36,585 bases of DNA from an uncultured Clostridium sp. GTDB taxonomy: Bacteria; Bacillota; Clostridia; TANB77; CAG-465. Location: NCBI GenBank assembly GCA_905204915.1, contig CAJLBR010000008.1, positions 1 through 36,585 of the forward strand, read 5' to 3'. The notes beneath the pieces were generated by a model, which worked only from the letters and a program-made list of their open reading frames with translations, was not told the DNA's origin and made no database searches. A program made the position numbers and the translations under genes. Of the stretch, positions 7,470-16,874 are shown one piece after another; position 1 is the first letter of the stretch, and each line of letters begins with the position of its first letter.

Positions 7470-8711
7470 ATGAAAGTTGTAGTAATAGGCGGTGGCGCTG
7501 CTGGAATGATGGCAGCAATAACCTCGGCTAGACAAAATAATGAAGTTATTATACTTGAAAAAACATCAAGTCTTGGAAATAAAATTAAGATAACTGGAAA
7601 AGGGCGTTGTAATATAACTTTTGACGGTGATCAGGATACATTTAAAGAAAATGTAGTTAATAATTATAGATTCTTATATAGTGCATTTTCAAAATTTGAT
7701 AACAATGATGTAATCAAATTTTTTAATGATTTAGGTGTAAAAACTAAAGTTGAAAGAGGAGGCAGAATATTTCCGGTTTCGGACGACGCTTCGGAAGTTG
7801 TAAGAGCTTTAAAATCAGAATTAAAAAGACTAAATGTAAAGGTCTTATATAATTCGAGAGTAGAAAAAATAATTGTTGATGAAAAACAAAATATACAGGC
7901 TGTAAGATTAGATAATAAAAAGAAAATAAATTGTGATAAGTGCATAATAGCAACTGGTGGTGCAAGTTATAATACTACTGGTAGTACAGGGGATGGATAT
8001 AAATTATTACGTGATTTAGGTCACAATATTATAGGTATAAAACCAGGATTAATTCCTATTAAATCTGATAGTCCGATATGCAAAGGTGCACAAGGACTTT
8101 CACTTAAAAATGTAACTTTTAGTATATATGACAAAGAAAAATTACTTTGTAAAGATTTTGGTGAAATGTTATTTGCACATTTTGGAGTCACTGGCCCGAT
8201 TGTGTTAAGCTTAAGTAGTAAAATAAATAGAATTTCTAATATAGATGAAAAGATTAAAAATAAAGATATTTATGGTGTTATTGATTTAAAACCAGCATTA
8301 ACTGAAGAGATGTTAGACAAAAGAATACAAAGAGATTTTGAAAAATATAGCAACAAGGAATTTAAAAACAGTTTGAATGATCTTTTACCACAAAAATTAA
8401 TTCCTCAAGTTATAAAACTCTCAAAAATAGATGAAAATAAAAAGGTACATCAAATTACTAAAGAGGAGAGAAATAGAATAATTAAATCTATAAAGGAAAT
8501 TAAGATTAATATAAATGGATTTTTACCTGTGGATATGGCTATTATAACTTGTGGTGGAATTGATGTTAAAAACGTTAACCCAAAAACAATGGAATCTAAA
8601 CTTGTATCTGGGTTGTATATATGTGGCGAAGTTTTGGATATAGATGCACTTACTGGTGGATTTAATTTGCAAATAGCATTTTCTACTGGTTATGTTGCAG
8701 GTTTAAATTAA
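7470..8711 (+). CDS. BaiN/HI0933-type FAD-dependent oxidoreductase
   Basis: The 413-residue product has an N-terminal dinucleotide-binding motif (IGGGAAGMMAA, 6-16), then KITGKGRCNIT at about 40-50, which is diagnostic of the HI0933/BaiN/YhiN flavoprotein family. Mid-protein ATGGASYNTTGSTGDGY and C-terminal GGFNLQIAFSTGY are also family signatures. These proteins bind FAD non-covalently; the physiological substrate is generally unknown, although BaiN acts on bile acid intermediates. The ATG follows the preceding stop codon directly, and a GAGG site lies inside the end of the upstream gene, so translation is probably coupled. Confidence 0.9.
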   Translation: MKVVVIGGGAAGMMAAITSARQNNEVIILEKTSSLGNKIKITGKGRCNITFDGDQDTFKENVVNNYRFLYSAFSKFDNNDVIKFFNDLGVKTKVERGGRIFPVSDDASEVVRALKSELKRLNVKVLYNSRVEKIIVDEKQNIQAVRLDNKKKINCDKCIIATGGASYNTTGSTGDGYKLLRDLGHNIIGIKPGLIPIKSDSPICKGAQGLSLKNVTFSIYDKEKLLCKDFGEMLFAHFGVTGPIVLSLSSKINRISNIDEKIKNKDIYGVIDLKPALTEEMLDKRIQRDFEKYSNKEFKNSLNDLLPQKLIPQVIKLSKIDENKKVHQITKEERNRIIKSIKEIKININGFLPVDMAIITCGGIDVKNVNPKTMESKLVSGLYICGEVLDIDALTGGFNLQIAFSTGYVAGLN

Positions 8712-8724
8712 GGAGATGGTTTAT

Positions 8725-9888
8725 ATGAGTGAAACAGAAGGTCAAAAAAATGAAGGAAAAATATATATTAAAGAAACAAGAAGAAACAATAATGTAGCAA
8801 TTATAGTAGTTGCTATAGTATCTAGTATTATAGGTGGTCTTGTAACATATGGACTTATTGGAAGTAAGATTGATAGTTTATCAAATTCAAATAATTCTTC
8901 AAATGGTTCAGTTACAAAATATGAAATTTCAGATGTGGAAAACCCAGTTGTTGCAATTGCAGAAACTGCTGGACCATCAATTGTTGGTGTAAAAGTAAAT
9001 TATATGTCACAGGGATTTTTCGGAAGTTTAAAAGAGGCTGATGAAGAAGGATCTGGAATTGTATACACTGAAGATGGTTATATAATTACAAATTATCATG
9101 TTATAGAGTCAGCTATTAACAATTCAACAGCAAAAGTAACTGTTACTTTTGCAAATGAGGATAAAGAATATGAAGCTACAATAGTAGGTGGAGATGAAAC
9201 AACAGATCTTGCAGTTATAAAAATTGATGCTACAGGACTTACAAAAGCTACAATTGGTGAATCTTCAAATATAAAAGTAGGTGAATTAGCTGTTGCAATT
9301 GGTAACCCTCTTGGTCAAGAATTTGCAGGTAGTGTTACTGTAGGATATATTTCAGCTATTAACAGAAAAATAACTACTGATGGTAGAACTTATAAATTAA
9401 TACAAACAGATGCTGCTATAAATCCTGGTAACAGTGGTGGTGCACTAGTAAATTCAAAAGGTGAAGTAATAGGAATAAATACAGTAAAAATCAGTTCTAC
9501 AGAAACAGAAGGACTTGGATTTGCTATTCCAACTGACGATGCTATGCCAATAATTAAAGAATTAATTTCTAATGGTAAAATAGTAAGACCTTATATTGGA
9601 ATAAGTGGTGTAAATTTGGACGAAACAACAGCTAAAATGAACAATTTAGTTCAAGGAATATATGTAGCTGGTGTAGTAGCAAATTCTCCAGCTTCTCAAT
9701 CAGGAATTCAAAAAGGTGATGTAATTACTGCAATTGAAGGTAAAGAAATTACAACTATGGAAGAATTAAATGAAATTAAAAATACTAAAAAAATTGGTGA
9801 TGAGGTAACTTTAAAAATAAATCGTTCTGGAAAAGAAGTTGAAGTCAAAGTAAAATTAGGAACTGATCAAAGTACTAATAATCAATAA
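8725..9888 (+). CDS. htrA: HtrA/DegP-type membrane-anchored serine protease
   Basis: The 387-residue product has a cytoplasmic N-terminus, one membrane helix at about 22-44, a Ser/Asn linker, a trypsin-like protease domain (about 70-270) and one PDZ domain (about 285-380). The catalytic triad is visible: His125 in NYHVIES, Asp161 in TTDLAVIKI and Ser237 in NPGNSGGALV. It would degrade misfolded or damaged proteins on the outer face of the membrane. I chose ATG 8725, which follows AAGGAGATGG; the ATG at 8716 lies inside that site. It starts 13 bases after the flavoprotein and ends the operon begun at 6204. Confidence 0.95.
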   Translation: MSETEGQKNEGKIYIKETRRNNNVAIIVVAIVSSIIGGLVTYGLIGSKIDSLSNSNNSSNGSVTKYEISDVENPVVAIAETAGPSIVGVKVNYMSQGFFGSLKEADEEGSGIVYTEDGYIITNYHVIESAINNSTAKVTVTFANEDKEYEATIVGGDETTDLAVIKIDATGLTKATIGESSNIKVGELAVAIGNPLGQEFAGSVTVGYISAINRKITTDGRTYKLIQTDAAINPGNSGGALVNSKGEVIGINTVKISSTETEGLGFAIPTDDAMPIIKELISNGKIVRPYIGISGVNLDETTAKMNNLVQGIYVAGVVANSPASQSGIQKGDVITAIEGKEITTMEELNEIKNTKKIGDEVTLKINRSGKEVEVKVKLGTDQSTNNQ

Positions 9889-9904
9889 AATATAATAATT
9901 AAGA

Positions 9905-9943
9905 ATATAACTTTTTAGTTTTGCTAAAGAGTTATATTTTTTT
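9905..9943 (+). terminator. Terminator after htrA
   Basis: A 14-bp stem, 9905-9918 against 9924-9937 with one G-U pair, loop TTTTG, followed by a T run. Confidence 0.85.
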
Positions 9944-9952
9944 CTTTATTAA

Positions 9953-9981
9953 TTGAAAAATTGGGAAAAATATTATATAAT
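9953..9981 (+). promoter_or_regulatory. topB promoter
   Basis: TTGAAA at 9953-9958, a 17-base spacer and TATAAT at 9976-9981, 24 bases before the ATG at 10006. Confidence 0.65.
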
Positions 9982-10005
9982 AACAGTGTATAAATAGGTG
10001 AAAAT

Positions 10006-11952
10006 ATGGGCAAAAAAGTAATTATTGCAGAGAAGCCTAGTGTGGCAAGAGAATTTGCAAATGTATTAAATGTTAATGGTCAAAATAAAAATGGATATAT
10101 AGAATCAAGCGATTATATTGTTACTTGGTGTGTAGGTCATTTGGTTACTATGAGCTACCCAGAAAAGTACGATGAAAAGATGAAATTTTGGAATATGTCA
10201 ACATTACCGTTTATTCCAAAAGAATTTAAGTATGAAGTAATAGACTCAGTTTCTAAACAATTTGAAGTTGTATCAACAATTTTGAACAGAGAAGATGTTG
10301 ATACAATATATGTTTGTACCGACTCTGGAAGAGAAGGAGAATATATATATAGATTAGTAGATGCTGCAGCTGGTTCTCCTAAAAAGATAAAAAAACGTGT
10401 TTGGATTGATTCGCAAACTAAAGAGGCTATATTAAATGGAATCAGAGATGCCAAAGATCTTGAAGAGTATAATAGCTTATCTGATGCTGCTTATTTAAGA
10501 GCAAAAGAAGATTACTTAATAGGAATTAATTTTTCAAGAATACTGTCACTTGTTTATTCTAAAAGTCTAGCAAAATCATTAAATGAAGATAGAGCTGTAA
10601 TTTCAATTGGTAGGGTAATGACATGTGTTTTAGGTATGATTGTAAGACGTGAAAGAGAAATAAGAAATTTTAAAAAAGTAAGTTTTTATAGAATACAAGC
10701 AAATGTTAATAAAGAAAATGAAAAAGAATTTGTTGCTGATTTTAAAGTAACAGAAAGTTCTAAATATTTTGAATCTCCTAAACTTTACAGTGAAAATGGT
10801 TTTAAAAAGAAAGAAGATGCTGAAAAGTTTATTAATGAACTAAAGAGCACTGGAAAAAATGCAGTTGTAACTGATATAAAAAAGAAAAAGACTAAGGAAA
10901 AACCACCGTTACTTTTCAATTTGGCTGAACTTCAAAATGAGTGCACTAAGAGATTTAAAATTAGTCCAGATGAAACATTACAAATAGTTCAAGCTTTATA
11001 TGAAAAGAAAATGGTTACATATCCTAGAACTGATGCAAGAGTATTATCAACTGCTGTTGCAAAAGAAATCTCTAAAAACTTAAACGGTTTATTTAAATCT
11101 AATATTGATGAAAAAATAAAAGGTTATCTTAAAATTATGTCTGATGAGAAATATAGCACTAAACTAGAAAAAACTAAATATGTTGATGACTCTAAAATTA
11201 CAGATCACTATGCTATAATTCCAACAGGACAAGGATTTGAAAATTATGATAAATTAGAAAAATTACAAAAAGAAGTTTATCATGTTATTGTTAAACGTTT
11301 TATAAGTATATTTTTCCCTGCTGCAGAGTATAGCAAGGTTTCATTAGTTTTAAAAATTGATTCTGAAGAGTTTTTTGCAAGTGGAAAAGTGTGCGAAAAA
11401 CCAGGTTATTTAAAAGTATTAAAAGATGACATTAAAGATGAAGGAAAAAAAGAAGACGAAGGAAATATGGATGTATTTGCTACGTTAAAAAAATCTGATG
11501 AATTAAATGTAAATGACTTTTTAATAAAAGAAGGTGAAACAACTCCACCAGCTAGATATTCATCTGGTTCTATGATACTTGCCATGGAAAATGCCGGAAA
11601 ATTAATTGAAGATGAAAAGTTAAGAGAGCAGATAAAGGGAAGTGGCATTGGTACAAGTGCAACTAGAGCAGAGATTATAAAAAAATTAGAAAGAATAGGA
11701 TATATAGCAACAAACAATAAGACTCAAATTCTTACACCAACTGTAAAAGGTGAAAGAATATACGATATTGTTTTAAAATCTATGCCTGATTTACTCAATC
11801 CAGAGCTTACAGCAAGTTGGGAAAAAGGTCTTACAATGGTTGCAGAAAATAAAATACCAGCAGATCAATTTATGACAAAATTAGAGGATTATATAAATCA
11901 AAAAGTTATAAAGTTTAAAAAATTAGTAAACTCAAGCTATTATTATATGTAA
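10006..11952 (+). CDS. topB: DNA topoisomerase III (type IA)
   Basis: The 648-residue product relaxes or decatenates DNA by single-strand passage. The N-terminal Toprim domain (KKVIIAEKPSVAREFA, then VCTDSGREGEYIYR at 103-116) is followed by the four-part type IA core. The catalytic tyrosine is Tyr339 in MVTYPRTDARVL. GIGTSATRAEIIKKL near residue 546 is the usual C-proximal core motif. The length ends soon after the core, so no C-terminal zinc fingers are present, unlike longer Gram-positive TopB forms. The ATG follows AGGTGA. No partitioning or conjugation genes adjoin it, so a chromosomal housekeeping copy is likely. Confidence 0.94.
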   Translation: MGKKVIIAEKPSVAREFANVLNVNGQNKNGYIESSDYIVTWCVGHLVTMSYPEKYDEKMKFWNMSTLPFIPKEFKYEVIDSVSKQFEVVSTILNREDVDTIYVCTDSGREGEYIYRLVDAAAGSPKKIKKRVWIDSQTKEAILNGIRDAKDLEEYNSLSDAAYLRAKEDYLIGINFSRILSLVYSKSLAKSLNEDRAVISIGRVMTCVLGMIVRREREIRNFKKVSFYRIQANVNKENEKEFVADFKVTESSKYFESPKLYSENGFKKKEDAEKFINELKSTGKNAVVTDIKKKKTKEKPPLLFNLAELQNECTKRFKISPDETLQIVQALYEKKMVTYPRTDARVLSTAVAKEISKNLNGLFKSNIDEKIKGYLKIMSDEKYSTKLEKTKYVDDSKITDHYAIIPTGQGFENYDKLEKLQKEVYHVIVKRFISIFFPAAEYSKVSLVLKIDSEEFFASGKVCEKPGYLKVLKDDIKDEGKKEDEGNMDVFATLKKSDELNVNDFLIKEGETTPPARYSSGSMILAMENAGKLIEDEKLREQIKGSGIGTSATRAEIIKKLERIGYIATNNKTQILTPTVKGERIYDIVLKSMPDLLNPELTASWEKGLTMVAENKIPADQFMTKLEDYINQKVIKFKKLVNSSYYYM

Positions 11953-11966
11953 ATAGTGATATTTAA

Positions 11967-11995
11967 TTGACAAAATTGCTGTTAGAGTATAAAAT
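11967..11995 (+). promoter_or_regulatory. Promoter of the pseudopilin operon
   Basis: TTGACA at 11967-11972, a 17-base spacer and TAAAAT at 11990-11995, 27 bases before the ATG at 12023. Confidence 0.65.
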
Positions 11996-12022
11996 ATTAT
12001 ATATTATTGATGGAGGATATAT

Positions 12023-12505
12023 ATGTCTAAAAAAAATAAAAGTGGTGTAACACTAATTATTTTAGCTGTTACAATTATTGTTGCTTTAGCATTACTTTCT
12101 ACTATCGTTATATCTTATGATAGTATAAAAAATTCTATGAAAAAAAGAGAATTTGCTAAAGAAATATATACGATACAAAAACTCTCAGATGAATACTACT
12201 TTAAAAATAATCAGTTAGCCGTTGGCGATAGTTATAGTTTGAATTTAAATAATGAGAGCAGCACTGACTATATTTCTCAATTTCAAGACGAAGACTCTAT
12301 AAGTAATGTATATACAGATTTTTACGAATTAGATTTATATAAAATTGGCGTAGAAAATGTGGCAAGAGGAACTAAAAAGGATGAAGCAAGTGACGTATAT
12401 ATTGTTTCTTCTAAAACACATAAAGTATTTTACGCTAAGGGTGATTTAATTGGTGGATATACTTATTATACATTGACTCCTGAATTAAAAAAGATGTTGG
12501 AATAA
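12023..12505 (+). CDS. Pseudopilin-like protein 1
   Basis: The 160-residue product has a class III (prepilin) signal: leader MSKKNKSG, then VTLIILAVTIIVALALLST, a hydrophobic helix with its N-terminus at the presumed cleavage site. Position +5 is Ile rather than the canonical Glu. The helix continues into a charged amphipathic segment (KKREFAKEIYTIQKLSDEYY), as in type IV pilins. The C-terminal portion holds a module shared with the next two proteins (SDVYIVSSKTHKVFYAKG, then YYTLTPELK). A GGAGG site precedes the ATG. No pilus ATPase, platform protein or prepilin peptidase is nearby. An exported surface protein or minor pseudopilin is likely. Confidence 0.75.
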   Translation: MSKKNKSGVTLIILAVTIIVALALLSTIVISYDSIKNSMKKREFAKEIYTIQKLSDEYYFKNNQLAVGDSYSLNLNNESSTDYISQFQDEDSISNVYTDFYELDLYKIGVENVARGTKKDEASDVYIVSSKTHKVFYAKGDLIGGYTYYTLTPELKKMLE

Positions 12506-12517
12506 TTGGAGGAAGCT

Positions 12518-13567
12518 ATGAAAAAAGGTATTACTTTTATGGCTCTTGTTATTATGATTGCTATAATACTTACGCTTACAACAACAGCCGTTATATCTGG
12601 TGTAAGTTCTATTAATAATGCTAAAAAAATAAAATTCGCAACAGAACTTTCATATGTACAAGAAATTATGAATTCATATAATGATGTTGAATATAACATT
12701 AATTTTGATAAATCTTATTCTATAGATATATCTACTGCATCTCAAGATGTAAAAGAACAATTTAGTACAGAGTTACTTAATAATGGTAAGATTACGCTTT
12801 ATTATATAGATCCTAATAATAGTAACTTTGATGTATTAAAAAATTCTGACTTAACTTATGGAATGGGAGAAGATCAAGACGATATATATCTTTATTCTAT
12901 AGATACTGGTAAGGTATACTATAAAAAAGGTTTAGAACTTAATGGAAAGTTGTATTATACTTTAAATGATGAATTAAGTAATAAAATTAATTATGATTCT
13001 ATATCTGAGGGAACAAATAGAGACATTATATTTACTAGAAGTACAGAGGATTGGACAAATACATCTGTAAAGTGTCAGTTAAAAATTGGCAAACAATATA
13101 CTAAAGATACTATAAAAATATTTAAAGATAATGTAGAACTTGGAATAAATACCACTCAAGAAAGTCTTTCATATTATGTTTATGATTTTGATGTAGATAC
13201 TAATTGTACTGTAAAAATACAATATAATTCTACAGACGGAAATACACAAGTTAAAACATACAACATAACTAATATAGATAAGATAGTTCCTACTATTGAA
13301 GTTGGAGATATGATTAAGTTAGTTGAAAGTGAAACAGGTAATTTAACTAAAAGTATTCCAATAACTAAAAAATATGATAATGAGAGCGGTATAAAAGTGG
13401 TAAAATATGAAAAAACGAAAATAAATACCGACAATATAAAATCTTATTTTTTAAATAATGGTGTAGTTTTAAATGATGATAGTATAAATGTTTCAAATAA
13501 TGTTGAAGATGTTACTATTTATATAGAGGATAATGCTGGTAATTACAACTATATTAATGTAAAATAG
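12518..13567 (+). CDS. Pseudopilin-like protein 2 with Ig-like C-terminus
   Basis: The 349-residue product has a very short leader (MKKG) and a prepilin-type helix beginning ITFMALVIMIAIILTL; +5 is Ala, not Glu. The module near residues 120-155 (DDIYLYSIDTGKVYYKKG, YYTLNDELS) is paralogous to its neighbours. A middle section (FTRSTEDWTNTSVKCQLKIG) aligns by eye with protein 3. The C-terminus (IDKIVPTIEVG, DNESGIKVVKY, DNAGNYNY) resembles bacterial Ig/Fn3-like surface modules. I chose ATG 12518 because TTGGAGGAAG just before it is the ribosome-binding site; the TTG at 12506 lies inside that site. Confidence 0.75.
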   Translation: MKKGITFMALVIMIAIILTLTTTAVISGVSSINNAKKIKFATELSYVQEIMNSYNDVEYNINFDKSYSIDISTASQDVKEQFSTELLNNGKITLYYIDPNNSNFDVLKNSDLTYGMGEDQDDIYLYSIDTGKVYYKKGLELNGKLYYTLNDELSNKINYDSISEGTNRDIIFTRSTEDWTNTSVKCQLKIGKQYTKDTIKIFKDNVELGINTTQESLSYYVYDFDVDTNCTVKIQYNSTDGNTQVKTYNITNIDKIVPTIEVGDMIKLVESETGNLTKSIPITKKYDNESGIKVVKYEKTKINTDNIKSYFLNNGVVLNDDSINVSNNVEDVTIYIEDNAGNYNYINVK

Positions 13568-13577
13568 GAGGAACTCT

Positions 13578-14882
13578 ATGAAGAGAGGTTTTTCATTGAT
13601 AGCTTTAGCGGTAATAATTATTATAATTTTGGTACTTTCTACTAGTGTTGTAATAGCTGCTAATTCTACAATAAATAATTCAAAAAAATTAGCTTTTGGA
13701 ACTGAAATAAAATTAGTTCAAGATTCAGTTTCTGCATATAGAGCTAAAAATGATGGAAATTTTCCAGTAGAACAAAGTATAGTTTTTGATTATAGTTCTT
13801 TAAAAAAAGACTCATCTAAAATCCAGTTTACTAAGAATAATGAAAAAATTGAAAATGAAAAATATATTGTTTTATATGAAATTGATTATTCAAAATGTGG
13901 ACTTGAGAGTTTAAAATATGGCAATGGAAAAGATGGATCAAATGATATTTATGCTGTTTCACTTGAAACTGGAATAGTGTATTATATAAAAGGACTTACA
14001 ATTGGAAATAAAGAATATTATACTTTAACTGATGAAATAAAAAATTTAATGAACATGGGATGGGAGCAGGATAGTAATTCTGGAATAATATTTGAACCTA
14101 CAACAACCTCTTGGACAAAAGATGCTGTTGGAATCAGTATTAAAATCCCTAAACAATATGTTGTAAAGAAAATTACAACTTCAACCAATGAGGCATTTAG
14201 AAAAAATGATTCACTAAGTAATATGGATACAATGTATGATATATATGTAAAAGATCCTAGTATAACTGTTATAACTTATGATGTAAATATAACATATGCT
14301 GAGGGGGAAGGATATATTGATAAGAGTGTAAGTTATCATGTTGGTAATATAGATATAACTCCACCAAAAGTAAATACAGTTGATGTTTCTCATACAACTA
14401 ATTCAATTACAATATCAGTGGATGCTGATGATTCAGATAGTGGTATAGATAAATATTACTTTAGTAAAGATGGTTCTAATTATTATGAAACAAAAGAAAA
14501 TAAATTTGTTTTTGAAAATTTAATAGAGGGAGTTACATATTCAGATATGTACATAAAAGTTGTGGATAATGTGGGTAATGTAACTGTAAAAAGAGTTGCT
14601 GATATGACAGATGTTGGTAATTTAAAAACTGATACTTTAGGTACAATTAATATAAATGGTGACTTCTCTTCTAAAGAGGCTTCAACTTTAATAGAAATAA
14701 CTTATTCACAAATTGCAGATACTGAAAGATTTTATAAAATAGACGATGATGAGTGGCATAAAGTTGGAGGACTTACAGAAAGACTATATATTGAAGAAGA
14801 TTGTACTATTTATGCAAAAATAGTGGACAAATCTGGTCAAGTTAAAGAAGTTTCTAAAAATATACAAAGGAAGGAAAAATGA
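13578..14882 (+). CDS. Pseudopilin-like protein 3 with Ig/Fn3-like modules
   Basis: The 434-residue product has leader MKRG and helix FSLIALAVIIIIILVLSTSV; +5 is Ala. It carries the shared module (NDIYAVSLETGIVYYIKG, YYTLTDEIK) at about 125-155, the WTKDAVGISIKIPKQY section, and at least one Ig/Fn3-like domain at about 260-340 (NIDITPPKV, DSDSGIDKYYFS, VVDNVGNVT). A second beta-rich repeat of about 80 residues follows. It is the longest of three tandem paralogs whose C-terminal domains grow in number from gene to gene. Spacing to protein 2 is 10 bases, with an AGGAGGAAC site, so they form one operon. Confidence 0.75.
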   Translation: MKRGFSLIALAVIIIIILVLSTSVVIAANSTINNSKKLAFGTEIKLVQDSVSAYRAKNDGNFPVEQSIVFDYSSLKKDSSKIQFTKNNEKIENEKYIVLYEIDYSKCGLESLKYGNGKDGSNDIYAVSLETGIVYYIKGLTIGNKEYYTLTDEIKNLMNMGWEQDSNSGIIFEPTTTSWTKDAVGISIKIPKQYVVKKITTSTNEAFRKNDSLSNMDTMYDIYVKDPSITVITYDVNITYAEGEGYIDKSVSYHVGNIDITPPKVNTVDVSHTTNSITISVDADDSDSGIDKYYFSKDGSNYYETKENKFVFENLIEGVTYSDMYIKVVDNVGNVTVKRVADMTDVGNLKTDTLGTININGDFSSKEASTLIEITYSQIADTERFYKIDDDEWHKVGGLTERLYIEEDCTIYAKIVDKSGQVKEVSKNIQRKEK

Positions 14883-14897
14883 TAAAATTATAGCTTT

Positions 14898-14940
14898 AAA
14901 TGTAGTAAAAATATAAATATTAGTTATATTTTCTACATAA
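14898..14940 (+). other. AT-rich imperfect hairpin between pseudopilin 3 and the glycosyltransferase
   Basis: ATGTAG and the following A/T stretch pair with a complementary stretch ending CTACAT. There is no T tract after it, so it is a weak terminator at best, or an mRNA processing or stability element. Confidence 0.35.
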
Positions 14941-14976
14941 TTATAAATATAGACTGAGTAAGGTGGAAAATATAAA

Positions 14977-16257
14977 ATGTTGGAAAACGTATTAATCTTT
15001 TTTAAAATACTTTATTATATTATTGATATACTGCTTATTGTATATATATTGTACTATTTTATTACTGGACTTTTTGCTTTTAGAAAAAAAGAAAAGTATA
15101 ATATAAGACATTATAGAGCTAAGCATAAAATTGCAGTACTTATTGCTGCAAGGAATGAAGAAAATGTTATTCCAAATCTCTTAGATAGTTTGATGAAACA
15201 AAAATATCCAAAGGATTTGTATGATGTATTTGTAATTCCAAATAATTGTACAGATAATACAAGGCAGGTTGCAATAGATCACAATGCTAAGATTATTGAT
15301 ATAGATAAAAAGGTAACTTGCAAGGGTGATGTTTTAAAATTTACATTTGATTATATGGACAATTATTATAATAAATATGACGCTTATTTAATTTTTGATG
15401 CAGATAATATAGTTCATCCTAATTTTATTAGAAGAATGAATGATGCTTTATGTAGTGGATATAAGGTCGCACAAGGGTTTAGAGATAGTAAAAATCCTTC
15501 TGATTCATGGGTATCAAGTTCATATACATTGTTTTATTTAGTTCAAAATTTCTTCTTTAATAGAGCAAGAATGAGAATGGGTTGGTCATCTTCAATAAAT
15601 GGAACAGGATTTTTAATTTCTAAAGATGTTATAGATGAATATGGATTTAATACAGTTACTATAACAGAAGATATTGAATTTGCAGCACAATGTGCCCTAA
15701 ATAATCAAAGAATAGCATTTGTTGAAGATGCAATTACTTATGATGAACAACCAGTTGATTTTATTAGTTCTTTGAAACAAAGATTTCGTTGGTCAAAGGG
15801 AACAATGCAATGCTTGAGAATTTATTCTTCAAAGTTATTTAAACAATTCATAAAAACTGGAGTACCACAATGTTTTGATATGTCAATTTTCTACTTAGCA
15901 CCAATTGTTCAAGTAGTAAGCACATTGGTAGTATTATTTATATTAATTTATAATATTTTTGATGCAGAGCTTAGTGGATTTATGAAAATACTGTATGATA
16001 ATAAAATAATGTCACTTGTTTTAGGTTATATAGTAACTGCTTTAATATCTTTATTTGCAGTTTTATTTGAAAAGAAAAATATAAAAGAATCGTTAAAGGG
16101 AATATTTACATTATCTATTTTCATGCTTACTTGGGTCCCAATAAATATAGTATGTATGTTTAAAAAGAACTATAGATGGACACCAATACAGCACAATAGA
16201 GCAGTAAATATTGATAGCATTGTACAAATGGAAGAAAATAATAAAAGTCAGGTTTAA
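14977..16257 (+). CDS. Membrane family 2 glycosyltransferase (processive type)
   Basis: The 426-residue product has an N-terminal helix (about 10-35), a cytoplasmic GT-A domain (50-280) and three or so C-terminal helices (about 295-325, 340-362, 370-395). Motifs of the BcsA/NodC/hyaluronan-synthase group are present: AARNEE near 57-62, DAD at 141-143, TED at 230-232 and QRFRW at 268-272 (the QxxRW signature). It probably polymerises or transfers a sugar from a nucleotide donor at the membrane. AAGGTGGAA precedes the ATG. It lies 94 bases after the pseudopilins and may share their transcript; no other polysaccharide gene is adjacent. Confidence 0.88.
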   Translation: MLENVLIFFKILYYIIDILLIVYILYYFITGLFAFRKKEKYNIRHYRAKHKIAVLIAARNEENVIPNLLDSLMKQKYPKDLYDVFVIPNNCTDNTRQVAIDHNAKIIDIDKKVTCKGDVLKFTFDYMDNYYNKYDAYLIFDADNIVHPNFIRRMNDALCSGYKVAQGFRDSKNPSDSWVSSSYTLFYLVQNFFFNRARMRMGWSSSINGTGFLISKDVIDEYGFNTVTITEDIEFAAQCALNNQRIAFVEDAITYDEQPVDFISSLKQRFRWSKGTMQCLRIYSSKLFKQFIKTGVPQCFDMSIFYLAPIVQVVSTLVVLFILIYNIFDAELSGFMKILYDNKIMSLVLGYIVTALISLFAVLFEKKNIKESLKGIFTLSIFMLTWVPINIVCMFKKNYRWTPIQHNRAVNIDSIVQMEENNKSQV

Positions 16258-16277
16258 TTTTAAACTTGACTTTTTTT
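16244..16277 (+). terminator. Terminator after the glycosyltransferase
   Basis: A 14-bp stem (16244-16257 against 16260-16273, one G-U pair) followed by a T run. The stop codon lies in the left arm. Confidence 0.85.
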
Positions 16278-16349
16278 CTAAATAATTGTTATCTATTAAA
16301 AAATAAAATCGTTATATAGGGTGTGGACTTAAGAAGAGAGGGTAAATAT

Positions 16350-16874
16350 ATGGACATTGAATACCTAATAAATAAATATCATTGTCTTATTTATAAGATA
16401 TGTCTAAATATGTTATCAAATAGTTTAGAAGCTGAAGATACAGTTCAAGAGGTATATTTAAGTGTATATAAAAATTTTGAAAAATACAAAAGTTTAGATG
16501 AGAATAGCTTAAAAAATGTAATTTGTAAAATAGCTCTTAATAAATGTAAAGATGTATTGAAATCTAAAGCATATAAATTAGAACGAATAACACAAAATGA
16601 TGAAAAACAACTAGAAAATTATTCTTATGATAATGATATAGAATCTAGCATAATAAAGAATGATGAAAAAAATTATATTAGTAAAATTATAAATGAATTA
16701 AAAGAGCCGTATAAAACAATTATAAGAAAGTATTATATTGAAGAATATACCCTTGATGAATTGTCTGAGGAATTAAATATTAATAAGGCAACTCTTAAAG
16801 TCCAAGTTTATAGAGGTAAAAAAATATTAAAAGAAAAAATTATGATAGTTGGAGGTGAAAACTTTTTATTATGA
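16350..16874 (+). CDS. ECF-type RNA polymerase sigma factor
   Basis: The 174-residue product has sigma region 2 at about 1-70 (LINKYHCLIYKICLNML, EAEDTVQEVYLSVYKNF) and region 4 at about 118-165 (LKEPYKTIIRKYYIEEYT, LDELSEELNINKATLKVQV), with nothing between but a charged linker. That is the domain set of extracytoplasmic-function sigma factors. I chose ATG 16350, behind AGAGAGGG; the GTG at 16323 would add nine residues with no site of its own. Its last codon overlaps the ATG of the next gene, a probable anti-sigma factor, as is usual for ECF pairs. Confidence 0.9.
   Translation: MDIEYLINKYHCLIYKICLNMLSNSLEAEDTVQEVYLSVYKNFEKYKSLDENSLKNVICKIALNKCKDVLKSKAYKLERITQNDEKQLENYSYDNDIESSIIKNDEKNYISKIINELKEPYKTIIRKYYIEEYTLDELSEELNINKATLKVQVYRGKKILKEKIMIVGGENFLL

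Noticed and set aside
10006..11952. topB as a marker of an integrated conjugative element
   Set aside because: No integrase, relaxase, attachment repeats or conjugation genes flank it, so there is no support for a mobile element.
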